Below, one piece after another: positions 1 to 5,415 of a DNA stretch of 6,534 nt. The DNA is from Oscillibacter sp. (GTDB taxonomy: Bacteria; Bacillota; Clostridia; Oscillospirales; Oscillospiraceae): positions 1 to 6,534 of the forward strand of contig JAAWIL010000116.1 in NCBI GenBank assembly GCA_022796315.1, written 5' to 3'. Position numbers and translations under genes: made by a program. The notes under the pieces are model-generated. The model was not told the origin of the DNA. It saw nothing but the letters and a program-made list of their open reading frames with translations, and ran no database searches. Position 1 is the stretch's first letter; the number at the start of each line of letters is the position of its first letter.

Positions 1-165
1 GGCGCCCTGCTGGGGGGCGCACCAGCCCACGCCGTGGGTGAGGCCGGAGATGTCCTTGATCTCCTTGGCCTGGACCCACTTGCCCTCCTCGGGGATGGGG
101 GCCGGGCCGTGATAGGCGCCCTTTGCCACGGGGCACATGTTCTGTACTTCGGCGGAATAGATCAT
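1..165 (-). CDS. Iron-sulfur cluster assembly scaffold protein, N-terminal fragment
   Basis: Partial gene reading leftward and cut by the window start; 55 codons are present. The protein begins MIYSAEVQNMCPVAKGAYHG and contains a GLTHGVGWCAPQQGA segment at residues 41-55, with Cys11 and Cys49 visible. From memory this start matches a conserved clostridial protein annotated as an iron-sulfur cluster assembly scaffold of NifU/SufU type, often found next to a GGGtGRT-family gene. Such proteins are thought to hold nascent Fe-S clusters on cysteines in the cytoplasm. Family assignment rests on recalled similarity; the rest of the protein cannot be seen. The start is supported by an AGGAAAGGAA purine stretch (175-184) about 9 bases upstream and by a strong promoter at 240-268. 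It is divergent from the regulator gene at 476. It could instead be only a related conserved protein of unknown role. Confidence 0.65.
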   Translation of the reverse strand, partial: MIYSAEVQNMCPVAKGAYHGPAPIPEEGKWVQAKEIKDISGLTHGVGWCAPQQGA

Positions 166-174
166 GTTCACACG

Positions 175-184
175 TTCCTTTCCT
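175..184 (-). promoter_or_regulatory. Ribosome binding site of the leftward gene
   Basis: The minus strand reads AGGAAAGGAA, ending 9 bases before the ATG at 165. It is the only purine-rich Shine-Dalgarno-like stretch in the leader and supports this start codon. Confidence 0.6.
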
Positions 185-239
185 AATACCTTTTCGGAAA
201 TCCGGTTTTTTTGCGGCTTCCGTGGGTTTTCCGGTGTTC

Positions 240-268
240 ATTATATCGGTAAACGATTACCTTGTCAA
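240..268 (-). promoter_or_regulatory. Sigma-A promoter of the leftward Fe-S scaffold gene
   Basis: On the minus strand, TTGACA (268 to 263) is followed after exactly 17 bp by TATAAT (245 to 240). Both hexamers match the housekeeping consensus perfectly. Transcription would start near 233, giving a leader of about 68 bases before the ATG at 165. A perfect promoter suggests high potential expression, probably held in check by a repressor given the dyad in the spacer. Confidence 0.85.
248..261. promoter_or_regulatory. Operator-like dyad inside the leftward promoter spacer
   Basis: GGTAAACGATTACC is a 14 bp dyad with six of seven base pairs symmetric around a central CpG. This is the general shape of operators bound by LacI/GalR-family repressors. 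It lies entirely between the -35 and -10 hexamers of the leftward promoter, where a bound protein would block RNA polymerase. A shorter overlapping dyad (ATCG-N5-CGAT, 245-257) shares its bases. No LacI-family gene is in the window, so the binding protein is unknown. Confidence 0.5.
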
Positions 269-409
269 GCGGGGAGAAACCGCCAAAGCTATAGGGGAAA
301 TGCGGAATTTCGGGTGGGTTTCCTGTGGAAATTGACTAGAGGGGCCGGCCTGCGGCAAACGCCGCGCGGGAATTTCCCGTGGGTTTCCCCCGACTCTACC
401 GCCGGTCGA

Positions 410-438
410 TTGCAAATGTTCCCTGCCTCCGCTACAAT
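410..438 (+). promoter_or_regulatory. Sigma-A promoter of the XRE regulator gene
   Basis: TTGCAA (410-415) and TACAAT (433-438) are separated by 17 bp, each one mismatch or so from consensus. Transcription would start near 445. That puts the in-frame ATG at 446 at the very 5' end of the RNA and favours the ATG at 476, which has a GGAGGA site at 465-470 five bases upstream. Confidence 0.75.
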
Positions 439-475
439 ATAGGCCATGGAAACCTTTTCAACACGGAGGAACGGT

Positions 476-1279
476 ATGGAACACGAAAACATGGGGGCCC
501 TGATCCGGCAGCTGCGCAAGGATCGGGGCATGACCCAGAAGGATCTGGCGGAGCGGCTGAATGTGACGGACAAGGCGGTGAGCAAGTGGGAGCGGGAGCT
601 CAGTCTGCCGGATGTGGCGCTGCTGCTGCCCCTGGCGGAGACCCTGGGGGTTACGGTTACCGAGCTGCTGGGGGGACAGCGGGCCCCGGAGGCGCCGCCC
701 CCGGACCCGGCGGGGTCCCTCCTGACCTACGCCAGCCGGACGGCTCCCCAGCGGAGGGAGCGGCTGCGGCTGCGGCTGGCCTGGGGGATCACCGGGGTCT
801 TCGTTCTGGGGGCGCTGGTGTGCTGGATCTGTGATATGGCTCTGAACCGGCGGCTGACCTGGTCTTTGCTGGTGGACCTCTCTCTGGCCCTGGCCTGGGC
901 GGTGCTCCTGCCCCTGCTCACCGCCCGGCGGCGGGGGCCGGAGAAGGCCCTGGCGGCTCTCTCCGCCGGGATTCTGCCCTACCTCTATCTCCTGGGCGCT
1001 CTGCTGGGGGAGGCCCGGGTCTTTCGCCTGGGTCTGCCCATCGCCCCGGCAGCGGCGGCGTACCTGTGGGCTCTGTGGTGGGCGGTCCGGCGGCTGCGGC
1101 GGCGGCCGTGGCTGGCCGGCGGGGCGGTTCTGGGGCTCTCGGCCCTTTTGCGTCTGTATGTCAACGGGGTGGTCCTGGCGCTGGCCGGGGCGGGAACCCT
1201 CCTGGGGGGCAGCGTGCCGGCTCTGATCCTGGCCGGGGGCTGCTGCGCGGCGGATCGGATCGCGCGGCGGGTGGAATAG
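476..1279 (+). CDS. XRE-family transcriptional regulator with C-terminal multi-pass membrane domain
   Basis: A 267-residue protein. Residues 6-66 form a Cro/C1-type helix-turn-helix: TQKDLAERLNVTDKAVSKWE (20-39) covers the HTH proper, followed by the typical LPDVALLLPLAETLGVTVTELL pattern. A proline-rich linker (70-79) and a basic stretch (93-100, RRERLRLR) lead into five or six hydrophobic spans at about 101-121, 129-149, 158-178, 187-205, 212-240 and possibly 243-260, separated by arginine-rich cytoplasmic loops. The HTH should therefore sit on the inner membrane face and bind DNA while tethered. Start chosen at 476 because of GGAGGA (465-470); an in-frame ATG at 446 has no ribosome site and coincides with the predicted transcript start. 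It lies 127 bp upstream of an ABC ATPase on the same strand, so it may sense or control that transporter and perhaps itself. Ligand and target sites are unknown. Confidence 0.85.
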   Translation: MEHENMGALIRQLRKDRGMTQKDLAERLNVTDKAVSKWERELSLPDVALLLPLAETLGVTVTELLGGQRAPEAPPPDPAGSLLTYASRTAPQRRERLRLRLAWGITGVFVLGALVCWICDMALNRRLTWSLLVDLSLALAWAVLLPLLTARRRGPEKALAALSAGILPYLYLLGALLGEARVFRLGLPIAPAAAAYLWALWWAVRRLRRRPWLAGGAVLGLSALLRLYVNGVVLALAGAGTLLGGSVPALILAGGCCAADRIARRVE

Positions 1280-1372
1280 GCGCTCCCGCTCCGCAAATCT
1301 TTCAGAACTGTTAGATTTCAGAAAGATTGTGGAAAGATTTCTGTGGTATCGTTGGTATCAAGGGGGAGCGCC
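1279..1372. repeat. Nested inverted repeats between regulator and ABC genes
   Basis: GGCGCTCCC (1279-1287) and its exact complement GGGAGCGCC (1364-1372) bracket the gap. Inside them AAATCTTTC (1295-1303) is repeated in inverted orientation as GAAAGATT (1321-1328) and GAAAGATTT (1332-1340). GGGGG-AGCG-CCCCC (1362-1375) can also form its own small hairpin, which competes with the outer pairing. No U-rich run follows, so it is not a standard terminator. The AATCTTTC copies could be regulator binding sites upstream of the ABC operon. Confidence 0.4.
1344..1352 (+). promoter_or_regulatory. Possible extended -10 promoter of the ABC operon
   Basis: TG-G-TATCGT (1344-1352) resembles an extended -10 element, preceded by CTGTGG exactly as in the better promoter before xdhC. 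No convincing -35 hexamer lies 16-18 bp upstream (the bases there read AGATTG). A second weak candidate, TGGTATCAA, follows at 1353-1361. Transcription would begin about 48 bases before the ATPase start. The operon might instead be read through from the regulator promoter. Confidence 0.3.
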
Positions 1373-1406
1373 CCCGGCAAAACTGATTCCATGGAGGTAC
1401 CAGACG

Positions 1407-2096
1407 ATGACGATTTTAGAGACGAAGAGCCTGCGCAAGGTCTACAGCGCGGGAGAGACCGAGGTCCGGGCCCTGGACGGGGTGGACCTGACGGTGGAGA
1501 AGGGCGAGTTCCTGGCGGTGGTGGGGACCTCCGGGTCCGGCAAGTCCACCCTGCTCCATATGCTGGGAGGGCTGGACCGGCCCACCAGCGGGGAGGTCAT
1601 CGTGGACGGAAAGCCCATCTTCTCCCTGAAGGACGAGGCCCTGACCATCTTCCGCCGCCGGAAGGTGGGCTTCGTGTTCCAGAACTACAACCTGGTGCCG
1701 GTGCTCAGCGTGTATGAGAACATTGTTCTGCCCATCCAGCTGGACGGACGGCAGGCGGACCGGGCCCACGTGGACCAGATCATCGAGACCCTGGGCCTGG
1801 GGAGCAAGCTCCAGAACCTGCCGGGGAACCTCTCCGGCGGCCAGCAGCAGCGGGCGGCCATTGCCCGGGCCCTGGCGGCCAAGCCCGCCATCATTCTGGC
1901 CGACGAGCCCACCGGCAACCTGGACAGCCAGACCAGTCAGGACGTCATGGCCCTCCTGAAGCTCACCAGCGAGAAGTTTGGCCAGACCATTGTCATGATT
2001 ACCCACAATGATGAGATCGCCCAGATGGCGGACCGCATCATCCGCATTGAGGACGGCCGGATCTGCCTGACCCAGCGGCCGGAGCACCGGGGGTGA
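1407..2096 (+). CDS. ABC transporter ATP-binding protein (LolD/MacB/BceA class)
   Basis: A complete 229-residue nucleotide-binding subunit that hydrolyses ATP in the cytoplasm to drive its partner permease. All motifs are present: Walker A GTSGSGKST (40-48), Q-loop Gln92 in FVFQNYNLVP, signature LSGGQ (142-146) followed by QQRAAIARAL, Walker B IILADE (162-167) with catalytic Glu167, D-loop NLDS (171-174) and H-loop His200 in MITHN. The FQNYNLVP and ADEPTGNLD wording is characteristic of the MacB/LolD/BceA branch that pairs with FtsX-type permeases. Length is normal for the family. Start at 1407 is set by GGAGG (1393-1397) nine bases upstream; an in-frame ATG at 1329 would lie in the repeat-rich gap without a ribosome site. 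Its stop codon overlaps or sits just before the permease start, implying coupled translation. Substrate cannot be told from this subunit. Confidence 0.95.
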   Translation: MTILETKSLRKVYSAGETEVRALDGVDLTVEKGEFLAVVGTSGSGKSTLLHMLGGLDRPTSGEVIVDGKPIFSLKDEALTIFRRRKVGFVFQNYNLVPVLSVYENIVLPIQLDGRQADRAHVDQIIETLGLGSKLQNLPGNLSGGQQQRAAIARALAAKPAIILADEPTGNLDSQTSQDVMALLKLTSEKFGQTIVMITHNDEIAQMADRIIRIEDGRICLTQRPEHRG

Positions 2097-2104
2097 GGAC
2101 CATG

Positions 2105-4798
2105 ATGAAGGTATCCAACGGCGGGTGCGTCCGGCGCCTGGGCCTCCGCTCCATGGCGGCGGCCCGGACCCGGAACCTCGTGGCCGTCCTGGCCATTGCC
2201 CTGACCACCGTGCTGTTTACGTCCCTCTTCACCATCGCCGCCTCCATCAACTACTCCTTCCAGCAGGAGAATTTCCGCCAGGCCGGCGGCGACTTTCACG
2301 GCACCATCAAGGGCCTCACCTGGGAGCAGGTGGAGGAGATGCGGACAGACCCGCTGATTCAGGAGGACTTCGCCCGAATGTTCGTGGGTATGCCCACGGA
2401 GCCCCCCTTCCACAAATCCCACGTGGAGGTCTCCTATCTGGAGCCCGCCGCCGCGCCCCACTACTTCTGCCAGCCTACAGAAGGAACCCTTCCTCGGGAG
2501 GGCACCGACGAGGCCGCCACGGATACCCGCGTTTTGGCCCTTTTGGGTGTGGAGCCGAAGGTGGGCGCGAAATTCACCATCTCCTTCTACATTGACGAAA
2601 ACACCCCCAGCCGGGAACTGGTTACCCGAACCTTCACCCTCTCAGGATGGTGGGAGTACGACAGCGCCCTAGTCGCCAGCAATGTGCTTCTGCCCCGCTC
2701 CGCCGCTGAGGAACTCTGCGCCCTGGGCAGCGGCGACCCTTACTCCATGACCGGAGTGTGGAACCTGGATATGATGTTCAAAAACGACCTCCATATCGAG
2801 GAAACTGTCCTTCAGATCCTGGAAAACCACGGCTATCAGCACGAGGATGCCCAGGCGGAAAACTACCTGAAAATCGGCGTCAACTGGGGCTACTCCGGGG
2901 CCCAGCTCTCCAACAGCTTCGATATTTCCACGCTGGTGTCCATCGTGGTGCTGCTGCTGTTGATTATTTTCACGGGGTATCTGATTATCTACAACGTCTT
3001 CCAGATCTCCGTCACCAACGACATCCGGTTCTATGGGCTTTTGAAGACCATCGGCACCACCGGGAAGCAGCTGAAGAAGATCCTCCGCCAGCAGGCGTGG
3101 ATTCTGAGCCTCATCGGCATCCCCCTGGGCCTCCTGCTGGGCTTTGTCACCGGCAACAAGCTCACCCCCATCATCATGAGCCAACTGAGCTACAAGAACG
3201 CCTTTGTCTCCTTCAATCCCCTGATCTTTCTCGGCGCGTCCCTGTTCTCCCTGGCGACGGTGTTCCTCTCCTGCGCCCGGCCGGGGCGGATGGCGGCCAG
3301 GGTCTCCCCGGTGGAGGCGGTGCGCTACACCGAGGGCGATCCCTCCCAGAAAAAGGCCGGGAAGCGGGAGAGGCTCCGCAAGGCCCAGGGCGGCGCCTCC
3401 CTGCCCCAAATGGCCTGGGCCAACCTGGGGAGGAGTAAGTCCAAGACCGTGGTGACGGTCATCTCCCTGACCCTGGCGGTGGTCCTGGCTACCATGACCT
3501 ATACCTTTGCCAACGGCTTTAACATGGACAAGTACCTGGCCAAGAACGCCAATGTGGACTTCATCCTGGGGGACGCCGCCTACTTCCAGACCGGCGGCGG
3601 CTTCCGGACCACGGACGAAGCGGTGCCGGAGAGCGTCATATCCGACGTAAACGCCCGGAGCGGCGTGGAGGAGAGCGGACGGGTCTACGGCGGCGTCTCC
3701 GCCATGAAGGAGTTCGTCACCGAGGACTGGCTCCGGACGAGCTTGGAAACGTATAACTCCCCGGAGGTTGTGGACCAGGTGGTGGAGCTGACAGCCCGCC
3801 TGCCCAACGGCCTCCTGGAGGCCGGGGTGCAGATGTACGGCATGGAGGACTTCCCCCTGTCCCTGCTGGACGTGCTGGAGGGAGACCTGGCCCCCCTGTC
3901 GGACCCCAGTCAGAAAGCCATCGCCGCCGTGTACCTGTCCGACGACTATAACTCCACCCAATGGGGCAGCAACTGGGCCAAGCTGGGGGATGCCGTGACG
4001 ATCCGCCATATCTCCGAGATGGAGTATTTCTACCGGGACACCGGGGAAATCTTTACGGACGTGGACGCCGCCATTGAGAGCGGCCGCCCCTGGGGGGAGC
4101 GCGCCAAGGTCTATGAGGACGTGGACTACACCGTCTGCGCCCTGGTGCGGATTCCCAGCTCCATCTCCTACCGCTACCAGGTTCTGGGCGCGGATGAGTT
4201 CATCCTGGGGGCGGAGCGCTTCAAGCGGGACACCGGCACCGACAGCGTCATGACCTATGTCTTCAACACCGCCGACGAGGCGGAGGCGGACATGGAGTCC
4301 TTCCTAGCGGAGTACACCGAGACCGTCCAGCCCCTCTGCGACTATGAGAGCCGGGCCACCTGCGCGGCCGAGTTCGAGGGCTTCCGGGGCATGTTCATGA
4401 CCATGGGCGGGGCCCTGAGCTTCATCATCGGGCTGGTGGGCGTGCTGAACTTCATCAACGCCGTGCTGACGGGTATTCTCACCCGGAAGCGGGAGCTGGC
4501 GGTACTCCAGTCCGTGGGCATGACGGGGAAGCAGCTGAAAACTATGCTGGTATTCGAGGGCTTGTACTATACGTTCTTGGCTCTGGCCGTCTCCCTGGTC
4601 CTGACACTGGTTCTGGGCCCCCTGACGGGGAACACCGTGGGGGACATCTTCTGGTTCTTCACCTACCGGCTCACAATCACACCGATCCTGGTCATCCTGC
4701 CAATCTTCCTGGTCCTGGGGGCCGTGGTGCCTCTGCTGGTCTACCGCTCCGTGGCGCGGCGCACCATTGTGGAGCGTCTGAGGGAGGCGGAGGGATGA
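2105..4798 (+). CDS. FtsX-like ABC transporter permease, two-half type with two large extracellular domains
   Basis: A 897-residue inner-membrane permease partnering the ATPase just upstream. Two homologous halves are visible. Each starts with a transmembrane helix (about 25-48 and 447-466), then a large outside domain (about 228 and 295 residues), then three helices forming an FtsX domain (about 277-299, 331-349, 371-390; and 762-790, 814-838, 859-880). Each FtsX domain carries a T-G-K-Q-L-K motif in its cytoplasmic loop (GTTGKQLKKIL and GMTGKQLKTML), near where such permeases contact the ATPase. This 1+3, 1+3 layout fits MacB-like proteins fused in tandem and differs from the ten-helix BceB type. 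Possible starts are GTG 2093 (overlapping the ATPase stop), ATG 2102 and ATG 2105; the last sits six bases after GAGG (2095-2098) and was preferred. Family members move peptides, lipoproteins or lipids, or act by mechanotransmission without transport; the substrate here is unknown. Confidence 0.9.
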   Translation: MKVSNGGCVRRLGLRSMAAARTRNLVAVLAIALTTVLFTSLFTIAASINYSFQQENFRQAGGDFHGTIKGLTWEQVEEMRTDPLIQEDFARMFVGMPTEPPFHKSHVEVSYLEPAAAPHYFCQPTEGTLPREGTDEAATDTRVLALLGVEPKVGAKFTISFYIDENTPSRELVTRTFTLSGWWEYDSALVASNVLLPRSAAEELCALGSGDPYSMTGVWNLDMMFKNDLHIEETVLQILENHGYQHEDAQAENYLKIGVNWGYSGAQLSNSFDISTLVSIVVLLLLIIFTGYLIIYNVFQISVTNDIRFYGLLKTIGTTGKQLKKILRQQAWILSLIGIPLGLLLGFVTGNKLTPIIMSQLSYKNAFVSFNPLIFLGASLFSLATVFLSCARPGRMAARVSPVEAVRYTEGDPSQKKAGKRERLRKAQGGASLPQMAWANLGRSKSKTVVTVISLTLAVVLATMTYTFANGFNMDKYLAKNANVDFILGDAAYFQTGGGFRTTDEAVPESVISDVNARSGVEESGRVYGGVSAMKEFVTEDWLRTSLETYNSPEVVDQVVELTARLPNGLLEAGVQMYGMEDFPLSLLDVLEGDLAPLSDPSQKAIAAVYLSDDYNSTQWGSNWAKLGDAVTIRHISEMEYFYRDTGEIFTDVDAAIESGRPWGERAKVYEDVDYTVCALVRIPSSISYRYQVLGADEFILGAERFKRDTGTDSVMTYVFNTADEAEADMESFLAEYTETVQPLCDYESRATCAAEFEGFRGMFMTMGGALSFIIGLVGVLNFINAVLTGILTRKRELAVLQSVGMTGKQLKTMLVFEGLYYTFLALAVSLVLTLVLGPLTGNTVGDIFWFFTYRLTITPILVILPIFLVLGAVVPLLVYRSVARRTIVERLREAEG

Positions 4799-5154
4799 AA
4801 AAGCTCTTCTGGGCCCTGGGCCTGCTGCTCCTCCTCACCGCCTGCGGGCAGAGGGAGGAGGCCGTGGAGGGCAACCTGATTCTCACCAACTACGCCCCGG
4901 AGTCCATCTCCCAGGTCAGCGTGGAATACGCCGGCGGGTCCCTCCTGTCGGAGGCGGCGATTGCGGATACCCAGCTCTGTTCCTTCAGCCTGCCGGAAGA
5001 AGCGGCTCTGACCTATACGGTCTCCTTCGAGACGGCGGAGGGGGAAACTGTCCGCGAGACCTTCACCGGCAGCTTCGCGGCGGGAGAGACTGTCTACCTC
5101 CGGGCGGACCGGGAGGACGGCTCCTGGCGGCTGGACTATGACAGCGTATCCTGA
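4795..5154 (+). CDS. Small putative lipoprotein, last gene of the ABC operon
   Basis: A 119-residue protein beginning MKKLFWALGLLLLLTACGQ: a short basic start, a hydrophobic core and a lipobox LTAC with Cys17 as the lipidation site. The mature part of about 103 residues is acidic, has no further membrane span, and alternates in a way that suggests a beta-sandwich fold (NLILTNYAPESISQVSVEY, then LTYTVSFETAEGETVRETF). It should be anchored on the outer face of the cell membrane. Its ATG overlaps the permease stop in ATGA (4795-4798), and GGAGG (4783-4787) lies seven bases upstream, so translation is coupled to the permease. I do not recognise a named family. Context suggests an accessory subunit of the transporter, such as a substrate-binding or stabilising partner; this is inferred. 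Confidence 0.8.
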   Translation: MKKLFWALGLLLLLTACGQREEAVEGNLILTNYAPESISQVSVEYAGGSLLSEAAIADTQLCSFSLPEEAALTYTVSFETAEGETVRETFTGSFAAGETVYLRADREDGSWRLDYDSVS

Positions 5155-5199
5155 CGAACGCCCGTCCCAGGGGAGGCTTGGAGGCTGCGGGAGGATTGA

Positions 5200-5234
5200 C
5201 CCGGCCAGGGGGGCCGGGCGGCAGGCTGCCGCCC
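5200..5234 (+). other. Overlapping GC-rich hairpins after the lipoprotein gene
   Basis: CCCGGCC (5200-5206) can pair with GGCCGGG (5212-5218). The last three of those bases also begin a 19 bp palindrome, GGGCGGCAG-G-CTGCCGCCC (5216-5234). The two stems exclude each other. They lie 45 to 80 bases after the lipoprotein stop, where an operon terminator is expected, but no T-run follows, so a standard intrinsic terminator is not supported. They may still stop or stabilise the 3' end of the message. Confidence 0.35.
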
Positions 5235-5297
5235 CTGCGGGGCCCGCGGGAACCACCGCAGCATGCGCGTTGTGGCACGCTTATAGAAAACGCCCCC

Positions 5298-5326
5298 TTT
5301 TCAACGGAGCGGCGCTGTGGTATCAT
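5298..5326 (+). promoter_or_regulatory. Extended -10 promoter of xdhC
   Basis: TG-G-TATCAT (5318-5326) is an extended -10 element, preceded after 17 bp spacing by a weak -35, TTTTCA (5298-5303). Transcription would start near 5333, leaving an 83-base leader before the ATG at 5416. The leader contains the 12 bp perfect palindrome CCTGCCGGCAGG (5365-5376). Confidence 0.6.
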
Positions 5327-5415
5327 GAACACAGGTGAACAGAATCCTTTCCATTCTTGTCAGCCCTGCCGGCAGGATCAGATGCCATCAAACCAACCCA
5401 TGAGGAGGCGGCCGC

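Larger units (their letters stand above)
213..388. repeat. Three imperfect direct repeats in the divergent gap
   Basis: Three copies of a motif of about 20-23 bp lie at 213-232, 302-323 and 366-388. Each begins GCGG and ends GTGGGTTT(T)CC. The second and third copies also share AATTTC and differ mainly by one inserted G and a CGG/CCC change. The first overlaps the predicted start of the leftward transcript; the third ends about 21 bases before the -35 of the rightward promoter. The third contains the 13 bp perfect palindrome CGGGAATTTCCCG (367-379), and TTTCC-TGT-GGAAA (319-331) overlaps the end of the second. Arrangement and spacing suggest protein binding sites, possibly for the regulator encoded at 476, but this is inferred. 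Confidence 0.5.

Noticed and set aside
332..360. TTGACT at 332-337 as the -35 of a rightward promoter
   Set aside because: No -10-like hexamer lies 16-18 bp downstream (GCAAAC at 17 bp), and a much better promoter is at 410-438.
352..365. GCGGC-AAAC-GCCGC hairpin in the divergent gap as a terminator
   Set aside because: No T-run follows, no gene ends nearby, and it lies upstream of the mapped promoter hexamers.
446..475. Upstream ATG at 446 as start of the XRE regulator, adding ten residues
   Set aside because: It coincides with the predicted transcription start and has no ribosome site, while ATG 476 has GGAGGA five bases upstream.
1329..1406. In-frame ATG at 1329 as start of the ABC ATPase
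   Set aside because: The extra 26 residues fall in the repeat-rich gap, do not resemble the family, and lack a ribosome site; ATG 1407 has GGAGG and begins the conserved domain.
1416..2087. Minus-strand open frame opposite the ABC ATPase
   Set aside because: Antisense shadow of a gene with every ABC motif intact.
2669..4009. Long open frame on the minus strand opposite the permease
   Set aside because: It is a by-product of GC-rich codon third positions; its translation is low-complexity (Gly, His, Gln, Val rich) and the plus-strand permease is clearly real.
5333..5415. Molybdenum cofactor riboswitch in the xdhC leader
   Set aside because: The leader is only about 83 bases and shows just one small palindrome; I cannot see the multi-stem structure such an element needs.
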